Of a DNA stretch of 64,000 nt, positions 43,850-52,671 are shown in pieces. How positions within the stretch are numbered: the stretch's first letter is position 1; the number at the start of each line of letters is the position of its first letter. Source of the stretch: an uncultured Desulfovibrio sp. (lineage in GTDB: Bacteria > Desulfobacterota > Desulfovibrionia > Desulfovibrionales > Desulfovibrionaceae); contig URBN01000003.1 in assembly GCA_900546145.1 (NCBI GenBank), positions 1 through 64,000 of the forward strand. The letters run 5' to 3'. The notes beneath the pieces are model-generated. The model saw nothing but the letters and a program-made list of their open reading frames with translations, searched no databases and was not told the origin of the DNA. Both the position numbers and the translations under genes were made by a program.

Positions 43850-44539
43850 ATGAGCACCATTACCTGGTACGGACATTCGGCCTTCCGTCTCAGCGACGAC
43901 AACGTCAGCATTCTCATAGATCCCTATTTCTCCGTTCCGTCTCTCGAGCCTGAAGTCATCGAGGACGGCGTGGACCTCGTGCTGATCACCCATGACCACG
44001 GCGATCACACCGGCGACTGCGTTGACATCTGCAAAAAGACCCACGCCAAACTTGGCGCCATTGTCGGCACGGCCGGCGCTCTGCAGAAAAAGGGCATCCC
44101 GGCCAGCCAGATTATCGGCGGAACAGGCTTCAATATGGGCGGCACCATCGCCTTCAAAGGCGCGAGCATCACCATGACCCAGGCCTATCACACCAGTGAT
44201 ACCGGATCCCCGGCAGGCTACATCATCCAGATGCCTGACGGTCTCACCGTCTACCACGCGGGCGATACCTGCATTTTCAGCGGCATGGCCCTGTGGGGCA
44301 AGCTCTTCCGCATCGACGTGGCGCTCCTGCCCATCGGAGGCTTCTATACCATGGACTTCCGCCAGGCTGTCATGGCCTGCGGCCTGCTCAAGTGCTCGCA
44401 CGTCATTCCCATGCACTTTGGCACGTTCCCCGTTCTGGAAAAGGACAGCAGCCGCTTTGCGGCAGAACTGAAGAAGGAAATGCCCGGCTGTACGCTGCTG
44501 CCGCTTGAACCCGGCAAGAGCGTGACTTTCTCACACTAA
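43850..44539 (+). CDS. UPF0173 metal-dependent hydrolase
   Basis: Metallo-beta-lactamase-fold hydrolase of 229 residues, the length of the UPF0173 family. Metal-binding residues are in WYGHSAF, THDHGDHTGD, the HAGDT segment, and PMHFGTFPVL. The reaction is not known for this family. AAGGGGG precedes the ATG at 43850. It is followed by a bidirectional terminator. Confidence 0.88.
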   Translation: MSTITWYGHSAFRLSDDNVSILIDPYFSVPSLEPEVIEDGVDLVLITHDHGDHTGDCVDICKKTHAKLGAIVGTAGALQKKGIPASQIIGGTGFNMGGTIAFKGASITMTQAYHTSDTGSPAGYIIQMPDGLTVYHAGDTCIFSGMALWGKLFRIDVALLPIGGFYTMDFRQAVMACGLLKCSHVIPMHFGTFPVLEKDSSRFAAELKKEMPGCTLLPLEPGKSVTFSH

Positions 44540-44558
44540 CCCTTCTCAAAAGCAAAAT

Positions 44559-44596
44559 AAAAAGGGTCCCGGAATATGTTCCGGGACCCTTTTTTA
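44559..44596. terminator. Bidirectional terminator
   Basis: AAAGGGTCCCGGAA / TTCCGGGACCCTTT, 14 perfect pairs with a TATG loop. A T tail follows on the plus strand, and TTTTATTTT follows on the minus strand, so it can end both the hydrolase and the epimerase messages. Confidence 0.9.
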
Positions 44597-44630
44597 TCTT
44601 TTTTCTGAAACAGGCAGAGCTTCCGCCCTG

Positions 44631-45656
44631 CTACTTCAGGTTGGCGGCATACCAGTCGCCGGCAAGGCGCAGGCCCTGACGGACGTCGAACTGAGGCTCG
44701 TAGCCGAGTCTGGTCTTCGCCTTGGTGATGTCGGCCAGGGAATGACGGACGTCGCCGGCGCGGAAATCGCGGTGCTTGGCCACGGCGCCAGCGGCATCGG
44801 GCTTGTGCAGCACGACTTCGCTCTTGATGAGCTCAAAGAGCTCGTTGAGCGTCGTGCGCTGGCCGAAGGCCACGTTGTAGATATTGTTGCGGTCTTCCTC
44901 GGCTGCGAAGCTCGCGAGCAGGTTGGCCTGCACCACGTTGTCAATGTAACAGAAATCACGGCTCGTCTCGCCGTCGCCGTTGACCCACACCTGTTCGCCG
45001 CGGATAAGGCTGGCAAACCACTGGGGGATGACTGCTGCGTAGGCGCCGAAAGGATCCTGGCGCTGGCCGAAGACATTGAAGTAACGCAGCCCCACAGCCG
45101 TGAAGCTGTAGCAGCGGGCAAACACGTCGGCGTAGAGCTCATCCACATACTTGGTCACGGCGTACGGGGAAAGGGGATGGCCGATGTGATCCTCAACCTT
45201 GGGCAGTTCCGTGGAATCGCCGTACGTGGAGGAGGAAGCCGCGTAGACAAAGCTCTTCACCTTTTCATCGCGGGCGGCGAGCATCATGTTCAGGAAGCCG
45301 TCGATGTTGCAGCTGTTCGAGAGCACGGGATCGTCAATGGAACGCGGCACGGAACCGAGAGCGGCCTCGTGCAGAACGTGATCCACGCCCCTGCAGACCT
45401 TGTGGCAGGTGTCAAGATCGCGGATATCGCCTTTCACGAAGGTGAAATTCTTCCAGGTTTCCTCGCCGACCAGGGCTTCCACCATGTCCAGATTCTTCTG
45501 ATAACCGGTGAGGAAGTTATCGAGGCCAACGACTTTCTGTCCGAGCCTGAGCAGACGCTCGATAAGATTGGAACCGATAAAGCCGGCGCAGCCCGTGACG
45601 AGCCAGCAGGAAGGCTTTTCCTTCATTTCCGTGCACAGCTGTTCGTATTTGGTCAT
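44631..45656 (-). CDS. WbpP/TviC-type UDP-sugar 4-epimerase
   Basis: Extended SDR of 341 residues. The TGCAGFIGSNL nucleotide-binding motif is near residue 20, followed by AASSSTYGD and YAVTKY with the catalytic Tyr and Lys. The sequence around VLHEAALGSVPRSIDDP and LRYFNVFGQRQDP closely matches UDP-GlcNAc/GalNAc 4-epimerases of surface-polysaccharide loci. ATG at 45656 has GAGGA upstream. It is divergent from the GT4 gene, with 268 bases between them. Confidence 0.88.
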   Translation of the reverse strand: MTKYEQLCTEMKEKPSCWLVTGCAGFIGSNLIERLLRLGQKVVGLDNFLTGYQKNLDMVEALVGEETWKNFTFVKGDIRDLDTCHKVCRGVDHVLHEAALGSVPRSIDDPVLSNSCNIDGFLNMMLAARDEKVKSFVYAASSSTYGDSTELPKVEDHIGHPLSPYAVTKYVDELYADVFARCYSFTAVGLRYFNVFGQRQDPFGAYAAVIPQWFASLIRGEQVWVNGDGETSRDFCYIDNVVQANLLASFAAEEDRNNIYNVAFGQRTTLNELFELIKSEVVLHKPDAAGAVAKHRDFRAGDVRHSLADITKAKTRLGYEPQFDVRQGLRLAGDWYAANLK

Positions 45657-45924
45657 TCGTATATCCTCGCCTAAAAAGTTGTTTTCATGGACCTTCCGGA
45701 GCATTTTCAGGCTCCTCCGGCCCGTCTGAATTCTCGCAGTCCTATAGCCCGCAGCCCCGCCTCTGTAAAGGTCCCGCCCTGCCGGCCGGTCTCCCGGGTA
45801 ACGGCTCCGTCTTTTCAGAAGAGCATTTTTTTTGTAGGCTCGAGCCTGTTCCGACGCAGGGAGAGAGGTCCATACAAGGCTCCGCCAAAACGTTCAGTGC
45901 CCTGTGCGGATAAAGGACATGGTT

Positions 45925-47043
45925 ATGAAAATCTGCATTTTGGGCAACCAGGCGCGCTCCGTCTATCTGTTCTGGCGCGTTCTGATGCAGCACATGCTGG
46001 CGGAAGGGCACACCGTGTTCTGTCTGCTTCCCGGCGGTGACGCCACAACGGAAGAAAGCATCAAGCAACTTGGCGTACGCGTCGTCAATTACCGTCTCGA
46101 CCGCAAGGGCATTAATCCCCTGCGCGACGTGGTCACTTTTTTTGATTTGAAGCGCATTCTCGGGAAAGAAAGACCGGATCTGCTCTTCGCTACCACCATC
46201 AAACCTGTCATTTACGGCTGCATGGCTGCGAAACTTGTGCGCATCCCGCACATCTACGCCACCATCACAGGCCTCGGGTATGCCTTCGAGGCAGACACGT
46301 TCTTCAAAAAATGCATCAACAGGCTGAGCATTCTTCTGTACCACACGGCGCTCAGGGGCATAGAAGGCGTTTTCTTCCAGAACAGGGACGATGCCGCCCT
46401 CTTCCGCAAAACAGGCATTCTCACGCCTTTTTCGCGTGTGCTCTTCGCCCGCGGCACAGGAGTGGACATCGGACATTTCGCAGCAGCTCCGCAGCCTGAC
46501 GGCGAAAAGTACACCTTCCTCGTGGTGGGGCGTCTCCTTGAGGCAAAAGGGTACCGCGAATACGCCAGGGCCGCTGCCATCCTCAGGAAGAAATGGCCCA
46601 ACGCCGTCTTCCAGATTCTCGGTCCCAGGGAAACCGGCCTCGGCAGCATTCCGCCGGAAGAGCTGGAGGGCTGGCAGAAGGACGGCTCCGTCGTTTATCT
46701 CGGCGAGGCCAGGGATGTGCGTCCCTACGTGGCGCAGGCCAATGTTGTCGTTCTGCCCTCCTGGCGCGAAGGCACGCCGACATCCATCATGGAGGCCATG
46801 AGCATGGGGCGCGCCTGCGTCGTCACGGACGTGCCGGGCTGCCGTGAAGTCGTCAGGGACGGCGTCAACGGCTTCCTCTGCCCGGTGAAGAACCCCGAAG
46901 CCCTGGCCGAAACCATGGAAAAATTTCTCAAAAATCCCTCCCTGGCTCCCGCGTTCGGAGAAGCCGGCCGCAGGATGGCTGTGGAGGAGTTTGACGCGCA
47001 GAAAGTCGCGGACAAAATCCTGAGCGATATGTACGTGCGTTAA
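45925..47043 (+). CDS. Family 4 glycosyltransferase
   Basis: GT-B fold glycosyltransferase of 372 residues. The C-terminal nucleotide-sugar domain has VGRLLEAKGYREY and the PSWREGTPTSIMEAMSMG motif with the donor-binding Glu. It resembles PglA-type enzymes that add the second sugar to an undecaprenyl-linked residue. The next gene encodes an initiating phosphotransferase, which supports that role. ATG at 45925 has AAAGGA seven bases upstream. Confidence 0.86.
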   Translation: MKICILGNQARSVYLFWRVLMQHMLAEGHTVFCLLPGGDATTEESIKQLGVRVVNYRLDRKGINPLRDVVTFFDLKRILGKERPDLLFATTIKPVIYGCMAAKLVRIPHIYATITGLGYAFEADTFFKKCINRLSILLYHTALRGIEGVFFQNRDDAALFRKTGILTPFSRVLFARGTGVDIGHFAAAPQPDGEKYTFLVVGRLLEAKGYREYARAAAILRKKWPNAVFQILGPRETGLGSIPPEELEGWQKDGSVVYLGEARDVRPYVAQANVVVLPSWREGTPTSIMEAMSMGRACVVTDVPGCREVVRDGVNGFLCPVKNPEALAETMEKFLKNPSLAPAFGEAGRRMAVEEFDAQKVADKILSDMYVR

Positions 47044-47066
47044 CAGTTTGTCAGGAGTTTCTAGCA

Positions 47067-48416
47067 ATGATCAGCAACTACAGAAGGATGCTCATGCAGG
47101 CCATCGATTTCGGCTGCATTCTGCTGGCCCTCATCGTCTGCGAGTTCTGCACGCTTCCGGCTGAGCTCAACGTCTTCAAGGACTACACGGGCGCCTGCAT
47201 CTTCACCTTCTTCTTCTACCTGCTCTTCTTCTACATTCTGGACGCGTACAGCGTCGGAACCGAAGACTTCAAAGAAACCATTGGCCGCGTCATGGTGGCC
47301 TGTGTGCTGGGCATCATCAGTTCGGCCACGGCATCCTACATGTTCCAGCACTGGCGCTTTGACAGGGCCACCGTGATCACCCTCTTCGTCATTTCCTGCG
47401 CCCTCTGCCTCGGCTGGCGCTACGTGTACTACCGCAACCGGGACAAGGTCACCCATCCCCTGCGCATCCTGCTCGTTGGCGTCGACAGGGCCGGCAGGGT
47501 GAGACAGCTTCTGAACGAGGGCCTGCCCGAGGCCAAAATCCTCGGCTACGTCGGTGAACGCGACATGGATCCCGAAGCCGGGCCCTGCCTTGGCGCTCCC
47601 TTCAATGTTCTGGAGATCGCCAAAGAACAGGGAGCTACCATGATACTGCTCCTGCCAGACGCGCCCATTGACGACGACATTGCCCATGAACTCCTCAGAG
47701 CCAAGCTGCGCGGCGCCATGGTCGTCGACATCAGAAGCTTCTACGAACACGTGGTGAAACGTCTGCCGCTCTCCCAAATCACGGACGAGTGGCTCCTCGA
47801 AACGGAAGGTTTCAACCTCAACACCCGTGGCTCCCTCCGCCGTCTGAAGCGCGCCTTTGACGTATGCGTCTCCATCGCCATCTTCCTCATCACGGCGCCC
47901 ATCATGCTCCTCACGGCCATCGCCATCCGCCTCGAGTCAAAGGGGCCTGTCATTTATAAACAGGACCGCGTAGGCCTCTTCGAGAAGGAATTCACGGTCT
48001 ACAAATTCCGCTCCATGCGCACGGACGCCGAGAAGAACGGCGCTGTCTGGGCAAAGGAACACGACGACCGCATCACGCGCGTAGGCCGCTTCATCCGCAA
48101 AGTGCGTATTGACGAACTGCCTCAACTGTGGAACGTTCTGAAAGGAGATATGAGCTTCATCGGGCCCCGCCCCGAGCGCATGACCTTCGTGAAGAAGCTG
48201 AAGGAAGACATTCCCTACTACAGCCTCAGGCACACCGTGAAACCCGGACTTACCGGATGGGCACAGGTCTGCTATCCCTACGGAGCCTCTGAAGAGGATT
48301 CCCGCCACAAGCTGGAATACGATCTCTATTACATCAAGAATATGTCCATCCTTCTGGACATCACCATCGTCCTGAAAACCATTGGCGTCGTGCTCTTCCC
48401 CAAGGGCGCACGCTAA
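47067..48416 (+). CDS. Polyprenyl glycosylphosphotransferase
   Basis: Initiating sugar-phosphate transferase of 449 residues that should load the first sugar onto undecaprenyl phosphate. Five N-terminal hydrophobic segments are followed by a Rossmann-like middle (LLVGVDRAG) and a C-terminal PGT domain with SKGPVIYKQDRVG, YKFRSMR and SFIGPRPE. The C-terminal domain ends with LDITIVLKTIGVVLF. It follows the GT4 gene by 23 bases and ends at a terminator. Related to WbaP/WcaJ or EpsB types. Confidence 0.88.
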   Translation: MISNYRRMLMQAIDFGCILLALIVCEFCTLPAELNVFKDYTGACIFTFFFYLLFFYILDAYSVGTEDFKETIGRVMVACVLGIISSATASYMFQHWRFDRATVITLFVISCALCLGWRYVYYRNRDKVTHPLRILLVGVDRAGRVRQLLNEGLPEAKILGYVGERDMDPEAGPCLGAPFNVLEIAKEQGATMILLLPDAPIDDDIAHELLRAKLRGAMVVDIRSFYEHVVKRLPLSQITDEWLLETEGFNLNTRGSLRRLKRAFDVCVSIAIFLITAPIMLLTAIAIRLESKGPVIYKQDRVGLFEKEFTVYKFRSMRTDAEKNGAVWAKEHDDRITRVGRFIRKVRIDELPQLWNVLKGDMSFIGPRPERMTFVKKLKEDIPYYSLRHTVKPGLTGWAQVCYPYGASEEDSRHKLEYDLYYIKNMSILLDITIVLKTIGVVLFPKGAR

Positions 48417-48437
48417 AAATTACATACCTCCTAACGT

Positions 48438-48481
48438 CAGAGGGCGCCTCCGGTTTCCATCGGGGGCGCCCTCTGCTTTTT
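48438..48481 (+). terminator. Terminator of the GT4-PGT operon
   Basis: CAGAGGGCGCC (48438-48448) pairs with GGCGCCCTCTG (48465-48475), with CCGG inside the loop and five T after it. Confidence 0.9.
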
Positions 48482-48532
48482 CCCTGTTTCTCTTTCCGTG
48501 TCCAAAGTCCGCCTTCAGAGCCCGGAAACCAG

Positions 48533-48566
48533 GAAAGGGTCTGAATCTTCCGATTCAGACCCTTTC
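48533..48566. terminator. Perfect 15-base hairpin near tRNA-Asp
   Basis: GAAAGGGTCTGAATC and GATTCAGACCCTTTC around TTCC. It ends ten bases past the 3' end of tRNA-Asp, so it probably terminates the two tRNA genes on the minus strand, although the tail has few T. Confidence 0.65.
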
Positions 48567-48575
48567 AGAAATTTA

Positions 48576-48653
<78 letters not shown>

Positions 48654-48658
48654 GCAAT

Positions 48659-48734
48659 TGGTGGGCAGTGCAAGACTTGAACTTGCGACCCCCGCCGTGT
48701 GAAGGCGATGCTCTACCAACTGAGCTAACTGCCC
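48659..48734 (-). tRNA. tRNA-Val (anticodon CAC)
   Basis: Cloverleaf of 76 bases with encoded CCA. The acceptor GGGCAGT pairs with ACTGCCC, the anticodon loop is TTCACAC and the T loop is TTCAAGT. It is upstream of tRNA-Asp. Confidence 0.95.
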
Positions 48735-48747
48735 TTGTGAGAAAGGA

Positions 48748-48776
48748 ACACTAAAGAAAAAGTTTCAAAGAGTCAA
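48748..48776 (-). promoter_or_regulatory. Promoter of tRNA-Val-Asp
   Basis: TTGACT (48776 to 48771), a 17-base AT-rich spacer and TAGTGT (48753 to 48748) on the minus strand, about 14 bases before the tRNA-Val 5' end. The -35 and spacing match the promoter of tRNA-Arg. Confidence 0.55.
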
Positions 48777-48889
48777 CAGAAAATCAAAATTTTTCATAAA
48801 AATCTTTCGCGGCCCTGCCGGATGCGGGAGCTTGCGGCCGATACCGCGCAATGATAAGGACACGGGATATTTTCGTTTCCGGAGGAGAT

Positions 48890-50125
48890 ATGTCCGGTCT
48901 GCATTTCAAAAAGCGTATCTGTCTTCTGCTGACAGCTGCCGCCCTTCTTTTCGGCCCCGGCTGTCTGCAGGCCCAGGCCAAGGGAAATTTCTATGGCGCC
49001 TTTGAATTCAGCGCCCAGCCCATGCCTGAAAATTTCTGCGCCATCACTTTCGACGATGGCCCGTCCACGTTTACCCCCCACCTGCTGGACATGCTCGATG
49101 AGGCTGGCATACACGCGACATTCCTCATGCTTGGCAAGAACGCCGCTTTCTATCCCGATATCGTCAAACGCGCACTCGCCGAAGGGCACGAGGTAGGCAA
49201 TCACAGCTACTCGCATCCCAACCTGCGCCGCCTTTCCTATGACGCCATCGAGGATCAGATTTCCAAAACCAATGACATCCTCCGCTCTCTGGGAGCGGAT
49301 CCCAAAGTCATGCGTCCGCCTTACGGCAACAGTAACGCGAACGTGGAAAAAGCTGCCGAGAAACTGGGACTCAAGGTTATCACCTGGAACATGGACAGCC
49401 TCGACTGGAAGCGTCTGCCCGAGGACTACACCAAGATCCCCAACGAATTCGGCAGGCCCTGGGAACCGGGGCACGCGCACGGCGTCTACCTCTTCCATGA
49501 TATCCACAAGCGTACGGTAGACGATTTTCCCCGCATGTTCGCCGAACTGAAGGCAGCCGGGTGCCAGCGCTTCGTCACGGTGAGCGACTATCTCGACAAC
49601 CTCTTCGATGACCAGGAACCGGTTATGCTCATGGAGCGCCGGCATGTGCAGCCTGCAGCGGCCGCAGCCGCCTCCGCTGAGGTCAGCCAGACAGAATCCG
49701 CCGCAGCACAGGCGCAGACCACCCCGGAAACGCCTGCAGAAGGCGCTCAGACGGCTTCCGCCTCCCAAACCGATGGAACTCCCCAGGCATCTCCCGCAAA
49801 GGCTCCTGACAGCTCTGAGGCGCCTCAGAACGCTTCCTCCACGGAAGCCACGGCAGCCGCATCTCTTCCTGATGCCGGCTTCACCGGAAAACTGGAACGC
49901 CAGCTCAGACCCTGGGCCGGGTTCGCCAAGGATCCCATCAACATCATGGCCTCCCAGGACACGCACCTTGCCGTACAGGAGCTTGCCGGACAGACAGCAC
50001 CCGCCGAAACACACGCTCCTGAAGCCGGACAGACGGCGCCCGCTGAAACGCACGCTCCTGAAGCCGGGCAGACAGCCCAGCCCGGAACATCTGGTGATCA
50101 GTCTTCCGCAGGAAGCCAGCTCTAA
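48890..50125 (+). CDS. Secreted NodB polysaccharide deacetylase with Ala/Pro-rich tail
   Basis: Metal-dependent deacetylase of 411 residues. A signal peptide (FGPGC near residue 25) could be a lipoprotein signal. NodB motifs are all present: TFDDGPS (motif 1), HSYSHPNL (2), RPPYGNSN (3), a WNMDSLDWK segment (4) and YLFHDIH (5). It should remove acetyl groups from peptidoglycan or another exported glycan. The last 160 residues are an Ala/Pro/Glu/Thr linker, with two 13-residue tandem copies of GQTAPAETHAPEA near the end. GGAGGAG precedes the ATG at 48890. A terminator follows. Confidence 0.85.
   Translation: MSGLHFKKRICLLLTAAALLFGPGCLQAQAKGNFYGAFEFSAQPMPENFCAITFDDGPSTFTPHLLDMLDEAGIHATFLMLGKNAAFYPDIVKRALAEGHEVGNHSYSHPNLRRLSYDAIEDQISKTNDILRSLGADPKVMRPPYGNSNANVEKAAEKLGLKVITWNMDSLDWKRLPEDYTKIPNEFGRPWEPGHAHGVYLFHDIHKRTVDDFPRMFAELKAAGCQRFVTVSDYLDNLFDDQEPVMLMERRHVQPAAAAAASAEVSQTESAAAQAQTTPETPAEGAQTASASQTDGTPQASPAKAPDSSEAPQNASSTEATAAASLPDAGFTGKLERQLRPWAGFAKDPINIMASQDTHLAVQELAGQTAPAETHAPEAGQTAPAETHAPEAGQTAQPGTSGDQSSAGSQL
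49984..50075 (+). repeat. Tandem 39-base repeat in the NodB deacetylase tail
   Basis: Two copies of a 39-base unit, with a partial third, encode GQTAPAETHAPEA-type repeats in frame. Copies differ at several third codon positions, so the repeat is maintained at protein level. Confidence 0.75.
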
Positions 50126-50141
50126 CTTTTCCCCGAAACGG

Positions 50142-50181
50142 GAAAGGGTCAGTGTCCGTCGGACACTGACCCTTTTTTTTT
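50142..50181 (+). terminator. Terminator of the NodB deacetylase
   Basis: AAAGGGTCAGTGTCC pairs with GGACACTGACCCTTT around GTC, followed by nine T. Confidence 0.93.
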
Positions 50182-50247
50182 GAAAGCATCTATAACGGGA
50201 GGGCGGCGCCTCATGGAACGGCAGGGCGCCGTACTTCAGTGGCCGGT

Positions 50248-51450
50248 TCAGCCAAGACGCCCGCGGAAGTCATCGTAGCCGAAGGTCCGGAGGAGTCTGA
50301 AATCCGTTCCGCCGGGACGATCCTCGGCCGTGGCAATAGAAGGCAGCCTCAGGCCATTGAACGTGGTCGTCTTGACCATGCTGTAGATGGCCATGTCCTG
50401 GAAGAGGACGCGCTGGCCGGTCCTGAGCGGCTCATCGAAGCTGTACACCCCGATGACGTCGCCCGCGAGACAGCTCTTGCCCCCGAGGCGGCAGGTCCAT
50501 TTCCCGGTGCCCGGCTCGCCGGCCTGTCTGAGCTCACCGCCGCATTCGTAGAGCAGGCCGGGCCTGTAGGGCATTTCCAGGACGTCCGGCATATGGCAGG
50601 CCGCCGACACATCGAGCTGGACGAGGGGCATGTCCGCCTCAGTGATGTCCAGAACAGTCGCCGTAAGCCAGCCCGCGTTGAGGGCGACAGCCTCGCCGGG
50701 CTCCAGGTAGATCTGGGCGTGATACGTGTCATGCAGATGGTTCAGAACATCCACCAGAAGATCGATATCATACCCGTCGCGCGTGATGTGGTGGCCCCCG
50801 CCGCAGTTAATCCATGAGCACTGCTCCAGAAAGGGCGCGAAGCTCTTTTCCACGGCCTCCACGGTGCGGGCCAGGGCGTCAGCACCCTGCTCGCAGAGCG
50901 TGTGAAAATGCAGGCCGCTGATGCCCTCGGACATGATGCCGTCCGGCATGTCCCTGCGCCGTATGCCGAGCCGGGAAATGGGAGAGCAGGGGTCGTATAT
51001 GGGCACGGTGCCCTCGGAATGCTCGGGGTTGATCCTGAGCCCGCACTCGATGGGCCGCGGCGCGGCTTTCACGATATCGCGGAAGCGGTGCCACTGGGCC
51101 ACGGAGTTGAAGACGATGGTGTCAGCCAGCGTCACGAGCTCGCGCATCTCGTCTTCGGACCAGGCTGCGGCAAAGGCCTCAACCTTTCCTCCGAATTCCC
51201 CGCGTCCGAGCCGTGCCTCGTCCACACTGCTCGCGCAGGTTCCATACAGGGGACCGCCTTTGCCGAGGGCCCGGGAGAGCAGGGGAAAGGTGCCGGGGCA
51301 GGCGTAGCCCTTCAGGGCCAGAAAAATTCTGGCCCCTGTCCTTTTCTGCACGTTCTCCAGAACCCGCGCGTTCTGGCGCAGCCTGTCGAGATCAATGACA
51401 AAGCAGGGACTGGGGACACGGCTGTTCAGGAGAAAGCTCGGATCAGCCAT
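50248..51450 (-). CDS. nspC: Carboxynorspermidine/carboxyspermidine decarboxylase
   Basis: PLP enzyme of the alanine-racemase-like fold, 400 residues, that decarboxylates carboxyspermidine to spermidine (or the nor-form). N-terminal SPCFVIDLDRLRQNARVL and LALKGYA with the PLP lysine are present. WINCGGGHHITRDGYD supplies the glycine phosphate site, and GKSCLAGDVIGVYSFDEPL supplies the conserved Cys and Asp of the second subunit. It follows the synthase gene with three bases between. The putrescine-based product is more likely than norspermidine, since the synthase substrate here would come from agmatinase. Confidence 0.9.
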   Translation of the reverse strand: MADPSFLLNSRVPSPCFVIDLDRLRQNARVLENVQKRTGARIFLALKGYACPGTFPLLSRALGKGGPLYGTCASSVDEARLGRGEFGGKVEAFAAAWSEDEMRELVTLADTIVFNSVAQWHRFRDIVKAAPRPIECGLRINPEHSEGTVPIYDPCSPISRLGIRRRDMPDGIMSEGISGLHFHTLCEQGADALARTVEAVEKSFAPFLEQCSWINCGGGHHITRDGYDIDLLVDVLNHLHDTYHAQIYLEPGEAVALNAGWLTATVLDITEADMPLVQLDVSAACHMPDVLEMPYRPGLLYECGGELRQAGEPGTGKWTCRLGGKSCLAGDVIGVYSFDEPLRTGQRVLFQDMAIYSMVKTTTFNGLRLPSIATAEDRPGGTDFRLLRTFGYDDFRGRLG

Positions 51451-51453
51451 GCG

Positions 51454-52671
51454 CTAAACCTGCACCTTTCCGGTGACATCCTCGCATTGCCAGGGCAGGC
51501 CGTACTGGGCGAGATCTTTCAGGAACGGATCGGGGTCGTTCTGCTCCATGTTCCAGACGCCGGGCTTCAGCCAGGTGCCGTCGCAGAGCATTTTTGCGCC
51601 CACCATGGCCGGCACGCCGGTGGTGTAGGAAATGGCCTGGGAGCCGATTTCCTTATAGCAGTCCTCATGCACGCAGACGTTGTAGATGTAGACGGTCTTT
51701 TCCTTTCCGTCTTTCACGCCGCGCATGACATTGCCGATGCAGGTCTTGCCGCGCGTAAGCGGGCCGAGGCTCGCGGGATCGGGCAGGAGCGAGGCCAGGA
51801 ACTGGATGGGCACAATTTTCTGCCCCTTGTATTCCACGGGATCGATGCGCGTCATGCCCACGTCCTTGAGAATGGCCAGATGATTCAGATAGCTGTCTGA
51901 GAAGGTCATCCAGAAGCGTGCGCGCTTAAGGCCTTTGAGATGCAGGGCCAGGCACTCGAGCTCCTCATGGTACATGAGATAACATTTCTTCGGGCCGATG
52001 CCGGAGGGGAAGTCATAGGTCATGGACCAGGAGAGGGGCTCGGTCTGCACCCATTCGCCGCGTTCCCAGTAACGGCCGCGGGCGGAGACTTCGCGGATGT
52101 TGATTTCAGGGTTGAAGTTGGTCGCGAAGGCCTGTCCGTTGCTGCCGGCGTTGCAGTCGATGATGTCGAGCACGTGCACTTCGTCGAGTTCGTGCTTCAT
52201 GACCCATGCCGCGAATACGTTGGTGACGCCGGGGTCGAAACCGGAACCAAGCAGGGCGCAGAGGCCGTGTTCGCGGAAGCGGTCCTGATAGGCCCACTGC
52301 CAGGAATACTCGAAATGGGCGGTTTCCGGCGGCTCGTAGTTGGCCGTGTCGAGGTAATGCACGCCGCACTCAAGGCAGGCGTCCATGATATGCAGGTCCT
52401 GGTAGGGCAGGGCAATGTTGAGCACCATGAAAGGTTTGACCGTGCGGATGAGCTGACAGAGCTCCGGCACGTTGTCAGCGTCAACCTTGGCCGTGGAAAT
52501 CTCCACGCCGTAGCGCTGCCTGATGCTCTCAGCGATCTTCCTGCAGCGGGATTCCGTGCGGCTCGCCAGCGTGATGTGCCCGAAGGCGCCGTTGAGGGAA
52601 GCCTGGGCGCACTTGTGGGCAACGACACTGCCCACGCCGCCCGCGCCGATAATGAGAATATCTACCGCCAT
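51454..52671 (-). CDS. Carboxy(nor)spermidine synthase
   Basis: Saccharopine-dehydrogenase-like NAD(P) enzyme of 405 residues that joins aspartate semialdehyde to putrescine (or diaminopropane). The N-terminal GAGGVGSVVAHKCAQ motif and the DTANYEPPE and GSGFDPGVTNVFAAW segments match the carboxynorspermidine synthase family. ATG at 52671 follows GGAG. Its start overlaps the end of the deacetylase gene by ten bases. Confidence 0.9.
   Translation of the reverse strand: MAVDILIIGAGGVGSVVAHKCAQASLNGAFGHITLASRTESRCRKIAESIRQRYGVEISTAKVDADNVPELCQLIRTVKPFMVLNIALPYQDLHIMDACLECGVHYLDTANYEPPETAHFEYSWQWAYQDRFREHGLCALLGSGFDPGVTNVFAAWVMKHELDEVHVLDIIDCNAGSNGQAFATNFNPEINIREVSARGRYWERGEWVQTEPLSWSMTYDFPSGIGPKKCYLMYHEELECLALHLKGLKRARFWMTFSDSYLNHLAILKDVGMTRIDPVEYKGQKIVPIQFLASLLPDPASLGPLTRGKTCIGNVMRGVKDGKEKTVYIYNVCVHEDCYKEIGSQAISYTTGVPAMVGAKMLCDGTWLKPGVWNMEQNDPDPFLKDLAQYGLPWQCEDVTGKVQV

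Noticed and set aside
49984..50075. Tandem repeat as a CRISPR or direct repeat element
   Set aside because: The repeat is in frame within a coding region and has no spacers.
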